The notes under the pieces were generated by a model. That model was not told the DNA's origin. It ran no database searches and saw only the letters and a list, made by a program, of their open reading frames with translations. Positions 1-5,651 of a DNA stretch of 5,651 nucleotides are shown in pieces. Origin of the DNA: an uncultured Halomicronema sp. (GTDB lineage: Bacteria; Cyanobacteriota; Cyanobacteriia; Phormidesmidales; Phormidesmidaceae); assembly GCA_937897665.1 (NCBI GenBank), contig CALCPB010000339.1, positions 1 to 5,651 of the forward strand, given 5' to 3'. The stretch's first letter is position 1. Each line of letters opens with the position of its first letter. The position numbers were made by a program, and so were the translations under genes.

Positions 1-195
1 TCCGGCTGATGTGGTTTTATAGACGGTGGCAAAGGCGATCGGTCGTCATGACAAGCGGGCAAGATCTCGACCTCGGCGGATCGAAGATTCAATCGATGTC
101 GATCTCACCTGAAATCGCGCCATGCTGTGAGGTTGCCTGACAGTGCCTGACAGTGACCGCTAAGTTTGGGTTAAACAACAGGAGCATAAGGACTG
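1..195. other. Leader region upstream of the HAD gene
   Basis: No complete gene is visible here. One + frame is open from the left edge (from base 3) to a TGA at 138-140, giving about 45 codons. It could be the tail of a gene that begins outside the window, but an open frame of this length at an edge is not significant and I recognise nothing in it. The stretch also holds a 10-bp tandem duplication (134-155) and, just before the HAD gene, the purine-rich ribosome-binding signal. I see no convincing -35/-10 pair. Confidence 0.4.
134..155. repeat. 10-bp tandem duplication (GCCTGACAGT x2)
   Basis: GCCTGACAGT occurs twice head to tail at 135-144 and 145-154, and the period-10 match runs from 134 to 155. 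A perfect 10-mer tandem pair is very unlikely by chance in a window of this size. It lies about 40 bp upstream of the HAD start codon. It could be a simple slippage duplication or a pair of regulator half-sites one helical turn apart. The sequence does not decide between these. Confidence 0.85.
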
Positions 196-786
196 GTGAT
201 TACGCATCTGATTGCTGACATGGGCGGGGTGTTGGTGCAGCTGGAGTGGGTCGAGCGCATGAGTGCACTGCTCGGTCGTGCGATCCCCATTGATGAGCTG
301 CATTACCTGTGGATCAGCGCTCGTGCCCCAGTAGAGTTTGAATCAGGACACACCAATTTTGACGAATTTGCGACGGATTTCATTCGAGAATTTGACCTGA
401 CAGCGACTCAGGCGGAGGTACAGCAAGAGTTTTTGAACTTCGTGCAGGCACCCATGACAGACTGTGATGAAATTTTGGGCCAGCTCAAGCACAGCTATCA
501 TTTGTCGTTACTGTCCAATACGAATCCTGCCCATTATCAAAAGCTACGCGATCGCTATGATTTTTTCGATCAGTTTGATCAGCTGTTTTTGTCATACCAG
601 CTGGGACTCATGAAGCCCGATGCCACAATTTTTCACCAGGTTGTCACTCAGCTTGACGTTGCGCCAGAGGCGATCGCCTTTTTTGATGATGGCCGGCGCA
701 ACGTTGAAGCGGCTCGTCACTTAGGCATCAATGCTTATCAGGTGCATTCTCCCCAGGAATTAATGGCTGTGGTCAACGGCTGGTAG
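196..786 (+). CDS. HAD-superfamily phosphatase, YihX-like
   Basis: A 196-residue cytosolic haloacid-dehalogenase-family hydrolase, probably a sugar-phosphate or other small phosphomonoester phosphatase. It resembles Escherichia coli YihX (glucose-1-phosphate phosphatase) from memory of that protein; the substrate here is inferred. Motif I is ADMGGVLV, with the nucleophile Asp8; the D-x-G-G form is usual in the YihX-like group. Residues about 16-90 form the helical cap. Motif II is LSNTN (106-110, Ser107). Motif III is LGLMKPD (136-142, Lys140), and motif IV is FFDD (162-165) followed by Asn169. Length matches the family and all four motifs are intact. The start is GTG at 196, preceded by GGAG (181-184) and AAGGA (188-192); no upstream in-frame start is better placed. 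It has two HIP1 octamers inside the coding sequence (548 and 670). It stands alone on its strand and converges with the FHA gene. Confidence 0.93.
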   Translation: MITHLIADMGGVLVQLEWVERMSALLGRAIPIDELHYLWISARAPVEFESGHTNFDEFATDFIREFDLTATQAEVQQEFLNFVQAPMTDCDEILGQLKHSYHLSLLSNTNPAHYQKLRDRYDFFDQFDQLFLSYQLGLMKPDATIFHQVVTQLDVAPEAIAFFDDGRRNVEAARHLGINAYQVHSPQELMAVVNGW

Positions 787-829
787 GCGTTTATTTGACC
801 CGCTAGGCGATCGCAAACCCGTGCTGAAA

Positions 830-925
830 TTAGACGCACCAGTCTTCGACATCGTCAGGCAGATCTTTGCCCTGGTCGTTGATCCCCACAATATCCATCG
901 GCCATATGACCTTAGGCTTGAGCAA
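830..925 (-). CDS. Possible 31-residue mini-ORF downstream of the FHA gene
   Basis: This - strand frame runs from a TTG at 925 (or ATG at 898, giving 22 residues) to TAA at 830-832, with an upstream in-frame stop at 932-934. The product is unusually protein-like: KPKVIWPMDIV near the start, then GINDQGKDLPDDVEDWCV at the C-terminus, which is acidic and ends with Trp-Cys-Val. It does not match any family I recognise. No clear Shine-Dalgarno precedes either start. It would be read after the FHA gene on the same strand, 24 bp beyond the FHA stop. It may be a true small protein, the remnant of a longer gene, or chance. Length alone gives no support; only the amino-acid texture does. Confidence 0.25.
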   Translation of the reverse strand: MLKPKVIWPMDIVGINDQGKDLPDDVEDWCV

Positions 926-949
926 CTGCTGTCAGCCCGCCGCCATCGA

Positions 950-1657
950 TTAGTCTTGCAGTAAATCAGTTTGGTTCATGAAACGCAGCGTTTGCTCTAA
1001 ATTCGCTGGGAGTGAATCTTGCTCATCCATATTAGGCATCTCGACCGTGTCCATCGGTGCCGTCGGTGGCATCGTATTTTCACTCAGCACTCTCACGACT
1101 TCGGGCGACGGTGATCCCACGCGCCGAAACTCAGAGCCGGTGAAGAAGCCAAAGTTCATGCTGCCCAAGCGAATCAGATCGCCATCTTTCAAAATATGAC
1201 TTTGTCGAATGCGCACCCCGTTGACGTACGTGCCATTGGTGCTGCCCAGATCATGGAGCATAAACCCGCAGGCTGAGTCAAAGCGAATAGCCGCATGACA
1301 GCGCGAAAGACGGCGATCGCGGATGGGTAAAGAAGCTTGATTGGGATCGCGACCAAACGTCCAGATTTGGTTTTTGAGCTGAGGTTGCAAAAAGATTTGT
1401 GATCGATCTTCAGAAACATTGGTGATCAACAGCGCCTGTTTGTCGGTTACCAGCCCTAGCACGTAGGAAAAATTGCCAGGACGCACAGGCATCTGCTTAT
1501 CAACCGTGGCTAAGCTCAAAATCTCATTGAGCAATGCCGGATTTTGCTCATATAGTCGTCTGAACGTTTGAAATAGGTTCAAACTATTCTGGATGTCCTC
1601 ATCAGGGGAATCCATATTAGACAGAGCGTATTCACTCAAAGCTTTGGGATCAAACAT
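950..1657 (-). CDS. FHA-domain protein
   Basis: A 235-residue cytosolic protein with one forkhead-associated domain, a module that binds phosphothreonine peptides, usually made by Ser/Thr protein kinases. Residues about 1-95 are a non-FHA N-terminal region. The FHA core spans about 97-172 with its hallmark residues present: FGRD (Gly102-Arg103), RRLSRCHAAI (Ser118, Arg119, His121) and LGSTNGTYVNG (137-147, Asn141, Gly142, Asn146). These form the phosphopeptide-binding loops, so binding ability looks intact. Residues about 180-235 form an acidic, Pro/Thr/Met-rich tail, probably disordered, with several Thr that could be kinase targets; that is inference. The start is ATG at 1655-1657; the ribosome site is weak (GGGAAC just upstream). 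There is no kinase, phosphatase or secretion gene beside it, so its partner is unknown. Confidence 0.93.
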   Translation of the reverse strand: MFDPKALSEYALSNMDSPDEDIQNSLNLFQTFRRLYEQNPALLNEILSLATVDKQMPVRPGNFSYVLGLVTDKQALLITNVSEDRSQIFLQPQLKNQIWTFGRDPNQASLPIRDRRLSRCHAAIRFDSACGFMLHDLGSTNGTYVNGVRIRQSHILKDGDLIRLGSMNFGFFTGSEFRRVGSPSPEVVRVLSENTMPPTAPMDTVEMPNMDEQDSLPANLEQTLRFMNQTDLLQD

Positions 1658-1669
1658 GAGTTCCCGTTT

Positions 1670-1819
1670 TCATATTGCAATCAACAACCTAGAACAAGCA
1701 ACACGCTGCAAGGCTTGAAAATTCTTGCGATGTTTAATAAAGCCGGCTATATTTCCCGAACAATCGATGTTCACACAGAAATTTTGTTCCTCATCGCGGA
1801 TATGACATTCCTGATTCAT
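1670..1819 (-). CDS. Possible small ORF upstream of the FHA gene, 49 residues
   Basis: This - strand frame runs from ATG at 1817-1819 to TGA at 1670-1672, 12 bp before the FHA start codon. A longer form of 65 codons could begin at GTG 1865-1867. The 49-residue product begins MNQECHIRDEEQNFCVNID and has four cysteines (in ECH, FCV, DCS and ACS contexts), then a basic stretch (IKHRKNF) and a short hydrophobic end (LLIAI). I do not recognise it. The close spacing to the FHA gene would suit co-transcription, but no clear Shine-Dalgarno supports either start. It may equally be the leader of the FHA transcript with an accidental open frame. Confidence 0.3.
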   Translation of the reverse strand: MNQECHIRDEEQNFCVNIDCSGNIAGFIKHRKNFQALQRVACSRLLIAI

Positions 1820-2116
1820 ACCCACATCAGACAGGGAAGAAGCCGACTTTGAAGGGCGGAGATGCACTGAGTTTACCCATCAGACTAATCTGAATCGCCA
1901 ACCTTTGACAACAACTAAGAATTCCCAGCCAATGGAAAACCTTACGAGCTGTGCCCACTGCAGGCGATCGCTAAGAGCGTGACGCCACGACCTCTCAACT
2001 ACCCCTCATGGATTCTCCGGCAGGAAGACCTCAATGATTGAAGACGTAACCGCCCGGCGATATCGCTGCGTTATCACTGTTCTTAGGCCACAGCGTAGCG
2101 CATCACCCCATGAAGA

Positions 2117-2134
2117 AGGGGGGCGTCACCCCCT
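2117..2134. other. Short GC hairpin (AGGGGG / CCCCCT)
   Basis: AGGGGG (2117-2122) and CCCCCT (2129-2134) form a perfect 6-bp stem around the loop GCGTCA. No T tract follows on either strand, so it is not a classical intrinsic terminator. It may be part of a structured untranslated RNA, or chance. Confidence 0.4.
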
Positions 2135-2190
2135 GGCCTCATAGCGATTTCAATTGATGTTGCCCTGACTTCACAAAGGCTCTACGTTGA

Positions 2191-2223
2191 GCAGCTCGGC
2201 CAAAGCTGCGTCACATTTTTTTT
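2191..2223 (+). terminator. Weak terminator-like hairpin plus T tract
   Basis: GCAGCT (2191-2196) and AGCTGC (2204-2209) form a perfect 6-bp stem with a 7-nt loop. Eight T follow at 2216-2223 after a 6-nt gap. The gap is longer than in a normal intrinsic terminator. No gene on the + strand ends nearby, so if it is functional it would end an unannotated transcript. Confidence 0.22.
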
Positions 2224-2356
2224 GTGAGCCCTGTCACGACTAGTGCCGCTCTAAAATCGAATTTGCTTAACTAGCCGATATATTCCTCAACCAAATTTGC
2301 GACGCCACAGTTCACCGTCCCAAAAGGCCATTAGACATGGCATCTCGATCACAAAG

Positions 2357-2378
2357 TTAAGCAATGCCAATTGCTTGA
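2357..2378. other. A/T-rich hairpin
   Basis: TTAAGCAAT (2357-2365) and ATTGCTTGA (2370-2378) pair over nine positions, including one G-T wobble, around the 4-nt loop GCCA. The left arm overlaps a copy of AGTTAAGCAA (2355-2364), whose exact reverse complement lies at 2263-2272, so two alternative pairings are possible. The stem would cover the TTG start of the doubtful ORF at 2371. Stems this size are expected occasionally by chance. Confidence 0.4.
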
Positions 2379-2643
2379 GATTGACACATTCGCTCCCTGC
2401 TGTCCCCCAATTCAACGGGGCCTGACTCTAGGTTCCTCAAAATTGGAGCCAGGGGAACCCAGAGCCAGCCAAGAAAGTCCTGCCTTGATTCAAAAACGCG
2501 ACTGGCCTGAGGGAATGATTGAAGCACGACTCCTCACGGAGCGGAATTGCTACGGAGCACAGGACAAGATAACGACTAACGACGGCAGGCTCTGGAGTTA
2601 TGGTGACGAAGTAGTGGCTATGTGCAATGACCGACCGATCTAG
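2371..2643 (+). CDS. Doubtful ORF, 90 codons, unrecognised
   Basis: An open frame from TTG at 2371 to TAG at 2641-2643. The first half is rich in Pro, Ser, Gly and Glu and does not look like a folded domain. The last 42 codons, from an in-frame ATG at 2515, look more protein-like, with ITTNDGRLWSYGDEVVAM near the C-terminus. A GAGGGA purine run lies immediately before that ATG but is too close to be a good ribosome site. I do not recognise a family. It may be a small orphan gene starting at 2515, a decayed fragment, or a chance frame. A 79-codon frame on the opposite strand (2437-2676) is equally unsupported. Confidence 0.22.
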   Translation: MLEIDTFAPCCPPIQRGLTLGSSKLEPGEPRASQESPALIQKRDWPEGMIEARLLTERNCYGAQDKITTNDGRLWSYGDEVVAMCNDRPI

Positions 2644-2727
2644 AGCCGGCTGATGACGCAGTGAGCTAACGTCCACTCCCTATTCAGAGAATCGTGATGC
2701 GTTTGATTAAGTGAGCTGCCTGACTGA

Positions 2728-2755
2728 TTGATCGGGTCTCAGAGGTTAGGATAAT
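2728..2755 (+). promoter_or_regulatory. Predicted sigma70-type promoter of grxC
   Basis: TTGATC (2728-2733, four of six matches to TTGACA) is followed after 16 bp by GATAAT (2750-2755, five of six matches to TATAAT). Transcription would begin near 2762, giving a leader of about 30 nt that contains the ribosome-binding site. The spacing and placement are good. It is a prediction only. Confidence 0.5.
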
Positions 2756-2780
2756 TAGCAGAAAATTTGAAACGCTGATT

Positions 2781-2786
2781 GAGGTG
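2781..2786 (+). promoter_or_regulatory. Shine-Dalgarno of grxC (GAGGTG)
   Basis: GAGGTG lies 7 nt before the ATG at 2794, ideal spacing. This favours ATG 2794 over the in-frame TTG at 2779, which lies upstream of the signal and would add five residues absent from the usual glutaredoxin N-terminus. Confidence 0.75.
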
Positions 2787-2793
2787 TGAATTT

Positions 2794-3066
2794 ATGGCAA
2801 CGCCCAACATCGAAATTTATACTTGGAGCCGCTGCCCTTTTTGTATTAGAGCGAAGGCCTTGCTCGACCAAAAAAGCGTCGACTACACCGAGTATTGTAT
2901 TGATGGTGACGAAGACGCTAGAGACCAAATGGCCGAAAGAACCCAGGGCAAGCGCTCTGTCCCTCAGATTTTTGTCGATGGGCAGCATCTCGGTGGCTGC
3001 GATGACATCTATGGGCTGGATCAGCGGGGCCAGTTAGATCCGCTACTGGCGGCCGGGCAAGCCTAA
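2794..3066 (+). CDS. grxC: Glutaredoxin 3 (dithiol, CPFC)
   Basis: A 90-residue cytosolic glutaredoxin that reduces protein disulfides and glutathione mixed disulfides using glutathione. The thioredoxin fold opens with IEIYTWSRCPFC; the redox pair is Cys14 and Cys17 in a CPFC site, the usual dithiol form. The cis-proline motif is SVP (55-57), and the glutathione-binding GGCDD is at 67-71, carrying a third cysteine (Cys69). A further cysteine is at 35 (EYCIDGD). Length and motifs match the cyanobacterial GrxC group, including the Synechocystis small glutaredoxin as I recall it. ATG 2794 is chosen because of the GAGGTG signal 7 nt upstream. It appears to be a single-gene transcript with its own promoter (2728-2755) and a hairpin terminator 36 bp after the stop, where it converges with hpf. 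Confidence 0.95.
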   Translation: MATPNIEIYTWSRCPFCIRAKALLDQKSVDYTEYCIDGDEDARDQMAERTQGKRSVPQIFVDGQHLGGCDDIYGLDQRGQLDPLLAAGQA

Positions 3067-3102
3067 TAAAGAGCATCCGGCAAAACTCTGCGTGACTAAA
3101 AC

Positions 3103-3147
3103 CCCTCCCCCTCAAGATGTCAGGCTGACCTAGCTTGGGGAGGAGGG
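3103..3147. terminator. Two-sided hairpin terminator between grxC and hpf
   Basis: The arms 3103-3116 and 3134-3147 pair over 14 positions with one wobble (3112-3138) and one C-A mismatch (3109-3141). Inside the loop GTCA (3119-3122) and TGAC (3126-3129) can pair again. The stem is very GC-rich (CCCTCC against GGAGGG at the base). It lies between two converging genes, 37 bp past grxC and 40 bp past hpf, so it can end both transcripts. On the - strand reading no T tract follows, but TTTTAGTCACG (3091-3101) flanks the stem; on the + strand no T tract follows. Strong hairpins without a U tract are common in cyanobacteria. Confidence 0.75.
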
Positions 3148-3186
3148 AAGCCTTATGAGCAACATGGGCACGTCGGGAGACGAGCT

Positions 3187-3816
3187 TTAAGCTGCTGATA
3201 CCGCCCGCTGACGACTATCCTCATGATTTGCTCGGTGATTTTGCCGAGGTTGCAGCAACCCATAACCCCCGTGGTTGCGCTCGTAGGCAACGTTGATCTC
3301 ACCCGTCTCGGCATTTAAGAACATGTAGAAGTCGTGATCGACCAGTTCAAGCTGTTCGAGAGCGTCGTGAACGGTCATTGGTGGCATAGAGAAATACTTG
3401 GTTCTCACAACAGCCTCAGGCAATACCGGAGCCTTGGCTAATACTTGAGAAACATCAACAGTCGGATCTTCAGTCGTGACCAATGCATCGTTAGGTTTCA
3501 CCGATGAAGAATTACGATTTTGTCGCTTTTCCTTGTATTTCCGCAGTTGACGGGTAATTTTATTCGCGACCAGGTCAATGCTGGCGTATAGGTTTTCGCT
3601 GCTTTCTTCGGCTCTGACCACGGCACCGTTAATGTAGAGTGTGACTTCAGCACTTTGCTTGGGGGTTATCCGAGCATTTTTAGCCACTGACAGGTTGACG
3701 TCTACTTCGTTAGTCAGGTGTTCGAAATGATGAACAGCTTTGGAAATTTTCTGGTCGACGTAACTGCGGATGGCATCTGTGATCTCAATGTTTTTGCCTT
3801 GAATCACGAGCTTCAT
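3187..3816 (-). CDS. hpf: Ribosome hibernation promoting factor, long form (LrtA type)
   Basis: A 209-residue cytosolic ribosome-binding protein that silences ribosomes in stress or darkness. The N-terminal HPF/RaiA domain (about 1-100) begins [20 protein letters not shown] and ends in the basic helix [12 protein letters not shown], which binds the 30S decoding region. A variable linker (about 101-135) follows. The C-terminal long-HPF domain (136-190) has [26 protein letters not shown] (162-167) and the closing YGLLQP; in the family this part dimerises to form 100S ribosomes. The tail (191-209) is polar and basic. The start ATG 3814-3816 has GGAGG 7 nt upstream. It corresponds to cyanobacterial lrtA, whose transcript is known to rise in darkness in some strains; whether that holds here is inference. 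It is divergent from lipB and converges with grxC. Confidence 0.95.
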   Translation of the reverse strand: MKLVIQGKNIEITDAIRSYVDQKISKAVHHFEHLTNEVDVNLSVAKNARITPKQSAEVTLYINGAVVRAEESSENLYASIDLVANKITRQLRKYKEKRQNRNSSSVKPNDALVTTEDPTVDVSQVLAKAPVLPEAVVRTKYFSMPPMTVHDALEQLELVDHDFYMFLNAETGEINVAYERNHGGYGLLQPRQNHRANHEDSRQRAVSAA

Positions 3817-3823
3817 AGAGTCG

Positions 3824-3828
3824 CCTCC
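3824..3828 (-). promoter_or_regulatory. Shine-Dalgarno of hpf (GGAGG)
   Basis: On the - strand GGAGG lies 7 nt before the hpf ATG, a near-perfect match to the anti-Shine-Dalgarno. It is the strongest ribosome-binding site in the window and fixes the hpf start. Confidence 0.85.
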
Positions 3829-3905
3829 GTACGATATTCCTTACTGATTTCACCCTAACACCTTGTATTCTGGACGACAGTTGCCTTCAGAATCCTTTGC
3901 AACCG

Positions 3906-3934
3906 TTGATATTTCTTGATTGCTTTTTTTGAAT
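3906..3934 (+). promoter_or_regulatory. Candidate lipB promoter
   Basis: TTGATA (3906-3911, five of six to TTGACA) is followed after 17 bp by TTGAAT (3929-3934, four of six to TATAAT). Transcription would begin near 3941. That would leave almost no leader before ATG 3945 and about 25 nt before the alternative start ATG 3966, so it bears on the choice of the lipB start. The hpf promoter should lie in the same 128-bp divergent spacer, but I could not identify it. Confidence 0.35.
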
Positions 3935-3944
3935 TTTTCTCTCC

Positions 3945-4667
3945 ATGAAGGACTGCGGATCTGCTATGAGTCGCTTGAGCGGAGCTGATGTGCCCGCGAT
4001 AGCTCCGCCGCCGTGCCGTTTGTACCGCTTGGGCCTGATTCCCTATACGATCGCTTGGGCCTGGCAAAAAGATCTACTGCAGGCGCTGCGTCAAGAGCCC
4101 ACTCGTCCCGACACTTTGTTGTTGCTGGAGCATCCAGCCGTATACACCCTAGGTCAGGGATCAGATGAAACCTTCCTCAAATTCACACCTCAACCTCAAA
4201 TGCCCCCAGTGGTGAAGATTGAGCGCGGTGGAGAAGTGACTTACCACTGTCCGGGGCAGCTTGTGGGATACCCGATTCTCAACTTGCAGCGGCATCGTCC
4301 CGATCTGCATTGGTATTTGCGGCAACTTGAGGAAGTGGTGATTCGCACGCTGGCGGTTTTCGATATTCCTGGCGAGCGCTTAGCCGGGCTGACGGGTGTT
4401 TGGGTTCATGGGCACAAGGTAGCGGCCATTGGGATCAAGGTCAGCCGCTGGATCACCATGCATGGCTTTGCACTCAACGTGAATCCCGACCTATCAGGCT
4501 TTCAGCACATTGTCCCCTGTGGCATTGAGGACAAACCGGTGGGCAGTCTGGCGCAGTTTTGCCCCGAACTTACCCGTTCTGAGGTTCAGGGCGTTTTAGA
4601 AGAGGCATTTGCCGAGGTCTTTCAATGTCAGCTGCAGCTACAGACCCCTGCCACGCTCTCCGCCTGA
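3945..4667 (+). CDS. lipB: Octanoyl-[ACP]:protein N-octanoyltransferase LipB
   Basis: A 240-residue cytosolic enzyme that moves octanoyl from acyl carrier protein to a lysine of lipoyl domains (pyruvate dehydrogenase E2, glycine cleavage H protein), the first step of lipoate assembly before LipA. The conserved blocks appear in order: [11 protein letters not shown] (61-71), [19 protein letters not shown] (94-112, with HCPGQ where E. coli has HGPGQ), GVWV (151-154), the catalytic lysine in HKVAAIG (Lys158), MHGFALNVN (172-180) and the catalytic cysteine in PCG (Cys192). The Lys-Cys spacing of 34 residues equals that in E. coli (135 and 169). Start is uncertain: ATG 3945 has no ribosome site, while ATG 3966 (residue 8) has AAGGA 13 nt upstream; the family core begins only near residue 24. 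The gene ends in tandem stops TGA TAA. No lipA is nearby. Confidence 0.95.
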   Translation: MKDCGSAMSRLSGADVPAIAPPPCRLYRLGLIPYTIAWAWQKDLLQALRQEPTRPDTLLLLEHPAVYTLGQGSDETFLKFTPQPQMPPVVKIERGGEVTYHCPGQLVGYPILNLQRHRPDLHWYLRQLEEVVIRTLAVFDIPGERLAGLTGVWVHGHKVAAIGIKVSRWITMHGFALNVNPDLSGFQHIVPCGIEDKPVGSLAQFCPELTRSEVQGVLEEAFAEVFQCQLQLQTPATLSA

Positions 4668-4710
4668 TAACGCTTTAGGCAAGCGGGCAAAATCGCTGGG
4701 GAGATCCAAG

Positions 4711-4727
4711 CCAGGGAAGCCCCCTGG
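4711..4727 (+). terminator. Possible lipB terminator hairpin
   Basis: CCAGGG (4711-4716) and CCCTGG (4722-4727) form a perfect 6-bp stem with the loop AAGCC, starting 44 nt after the lipB stop. It is followed by AAAATCTTGT, with no T tract, so it is only a candidate for termination. Confidence 0.35.
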
Positions 4728-4785
4728 AAAATCTTGTGGTCGAATAGCAAAAGGCCTTCCCCTCCCCTGAGAACGACCTAGACGC

Positions 4786-4827
4786 GGGGCATCGCGGCGC
4801 GGATGACCCCTGACGATTTTAAGGGGT
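4786..4827. other. Two mutually exclusive hairpins sharing a CCCC arm
   Basis: GGGGCATC (4786-4793) pairs with GATG-A-CCCC (4802-4810) over eight pairs with one bulged A (4806) and an 8-nt loop. Alternatively ACCCCT (4806-4811) pairs with AGGGGT (4822-4827) over six pairs with a 10-nt loop. Both use CCCC 4807-4810, so only one can form at a time. No protein-coding frame nearby explains the pairing. Its function, if any, is unknown. Confidence 0.45.
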
Positions 4828-5015
4828 AGAGTGGCGCGATCTTGTCGTGGAGCATGGCGCTGAAAACCGATGCTGGGCGGCTGAGTTAGGGGCTCAGAGA
4901 GCACTCAAAATCGCCACCAGAGGCTCCTTCAATCACCCCCTTAGTCCCACAACTATCATCTTTGGGAGCCGGCGTCATGAAGGATTAACCTGAAACTCGC
5001 GATCGCGCGTTACAG

Positions 5016-5021
5016 TATAAA
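5016..5021 (+). promoter_or_regulatory. Candidate -10 box (TATAAA) before the right-hand ORF
   Basis: TATAAA lies within TACAGTATAAATG. Transcription would start near 5028, only about 10-16 nt before the candidate start codons at 5038 and 5044. No good -35 is seen 16-18 bp upstream (only TGAAAC at 4991-4996). A leaderless or very short-leader transcript is implied if this is used. Confidence 0.35.
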
Positions 5022-5037
5022 TGACTATGGGTGCTCA

Positions 5038-5595
5038 GTGTGGATGCGGGCTGCTAGCGGGAAATACGGAATCGCCATTTTGCGATCACCTCTGGCAATC
5101 GGCTTAAATCAACGACCTCAAAGGGTTGTCAATCCTTGGAACTTCGGCGATACCGACGTTGGCCAAGCAGTTTGTGTTGAGCAGCTACCAAAACGTCTCA
5201 TGGATGAAGGGTTTATCTCGCCGGGCACCGACGACAGCTTTTTTACATCAAGTCCGTCAGTATTAGGTGGGACTGAGCCACAGTCTTTGCGGTCTGCCGC
5301 CGGGCCTTCTGAGCCTCTGAGCTATCCCGTAGCGCTCCCACAGAACGGCATGCAACGAGTGGATACAGGGTTTCCGTTGGTTTCACGCACGCAGCGGACT
5401 TCGCCCAGTCTCGGCGTGAGCCACGCCAGCCCGATCGCTCCGATGAGAGCCCGCGACAGTGCTGCTTTGGCGGAGATGTTTGACGGCGATCGCCTGTCTG
5501 AGATTACCTTAGACATTCACCGATATTTGGCCCGAGCTTACCCGGAACCCTGTTGGGAAGATGAGCCCTACGAATTTCTCCACGGGTATGTTTAA
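5038..5595 (+). CDS. Hypothetical protein, unrecognised, 185 residues
   Basis: An open frame from GTG 5038 (or ATG 5044, residue 3) to TAA 5593-5595. I do not recognise the family. Residues 1-60 are mixed and contain one cysteine (46) in QAVCVEQLPKRLMDEGF. Residues about 61-140 are rich in Ser, Pro, Gly and Thr, probably disordered. Residues 141-185 are the most protein-like part: a predicted amphipathic stretch SAALAEMFDGDRLSEITLDI, then HRYLARAYPEPCWEDEPYEF, acidic and aromatic, ending LHGYV. There is no signal peptide, membrane segment or catalytic motif. It carries a HIP1 site within the coding part (5486), read as part of DGDRLS. No Shine-Dalgarno precedes either start, though a TATAAA box lies about 20 bp upstream. 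The true start could be internal (ATG 5200). It is probably real because of its length and the quality of its C-terminus. Confidence 0.6.
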   Translation: MWMRAASGKYGIAILRSPLAIGLNQRPQRVVNPWNFGDTDVGQAVCVEQLPKRLMDEGFISPGTDDSFFTSSPSVLGGTEPQSLRSAAGPSEPLSYPVALPQNGMQRVDTGFPLVSRTQRTSPSLGVSHASPIAPMRARDSAALAEMFDGDRLSEITLDIHRYLARAYPEPCWEDEPYEFLHGYV

Positions 5596-5636
5596 CGGTT
5601 TAGCCAGTACTCAAACCAGTGCAAGTTCATCCCTAA

Positions 5637-5650
5637 CGAACGCCAGTTCG
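5637..5650. other. Small hairpin at the right edge
   Basis: CGAAC (5637-5641) and GTTCG (5646-5650) pair around the loop GCCA, 42 bp past the stop of the hypothetical gene. It might start a terminator, but the window ends here and no T tract can be seen. Confidence 0.25.
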
Positions 5651-5651
5651 G

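Larger units (their letters stand above)
1868..2793. other. Long gene-poor region between the FHA gene and grxC
   Basis: About 900 bp with no recognisable gene. It holds one HIP1 site (1964), a 5-bp hairpin TCAGA-ctaa-TCTGA (1880-1893), a 10-bp palindrome GCGATATCGC (2057-2066), short GC hairpins (2117-2134 and 2191-2209), a run of eight T (2216-2223), an A/T-rich hairpin (2357-2378), one doubtful ORF (2371-2643) and the grxC promoter (2728-2755). Reading frames elsewhere are broken by frequent stops on both strands. I see no tRNA, no known cyanobacterial small RNA and no transposon ends. Confidence 0.6.
4668..5037. other. Non-coding region between lipB and the right-hand ORF
   Basis: A 370-bp stretch with no supported gene. 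It contains a hairpin 44 bp past lipB (4711-4727), two competing GC hairpins (4786-4827), a CTGAG/CTCAG hairpin (4881-4897), a HIP1 site (4999-5006) and a TATAAA box (5016-5021). An 88-codon frame on the - strand (4638-4904) overlaps the end of lipB and is rich in Arg, Pro and Gly; I regard it as spurious. Confidence 0.6.
548..5493. repeat. HIP1 octamers (GCGATCGC), seven dispersed copies
   Basis: Exact GCGATCGC palindromes start at 548, 670, 807, 1313, 1964, 4999 and 5486. Some lie within genes (HAD, FHA and the orphan ORF at the right) and some between them. Chance would give about 0.1 copy in this length. HIP1 is the highly iterated palindrome of many cyanobacterial genomes, so this is the main taxonomic evidence in the window. 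None occurs between about 1972 and 4998, a 3-kb gap that spans grxC, hpf and lipB. Confidence 0.95.

Overview
The window looks like ordinary chromosomal DNA from a cyanobacterium. The octamer GCGATCGC (HIP1) occurs seven times, where well under one copy is expected by chance in 5.6 kb. The recognisable proteins (a monothiol-free CPFC glutaredoxin, a long-form LrtA-type hibernation factor, a LipB with the HCPGQ variant) also fit that group. A filamentous Leptolyngbya-like lineage is possible, but the sequence does not settle it.

Layout: positions 1-195 hold a leader with a 10-bp tandem duplication. A YihX-like HAD phosphatase follows on the + strand (196-786). It converges with an FHA-domain protein on the - strand (950-1657). 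A possible 49-65 residue small ORF lies just upstream of the FHA gene on the same strand (1670-1819/1867). A long, gene-poor stretch (about 1868-2793) holds several small hairpins and one doubtful 90-codon ORF (2371-2643). Glutaredoxin grxC (2794-3066, +) has a good sigma70-type promoter and Shine-Dalgarno. It converges with hpf/lrtA (3187-3816, -), and a strong two-sided hairpin terminator (3103-3147) lies between them. lipB (3945-4667, +) is divergent from hpf across about 128 bp. After lipB comes a 370-bp non-coding stretch with several GC-rich hairpins, then an unrecognised 185-residue protein (5038-5595, +).

The genes do not form one pathway or operon. They are mostly single transcription units: sugar-phosphate or general phosphatase (HAD), phosphothreonine signalling (FHA), thiol redox control (Grx), ribosome hibernation (HPF) and lipoate attachment (LipB). 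I found no mobile element, CRISPR array, defence system, tRNA or rRNA, and no convincing new multi-gene system. The items most worth a second look are the orphan ORF at the right end, the coding-like mini-ORFs on either side of the FHA gene, and the alternative hairpins downstream of lipB.
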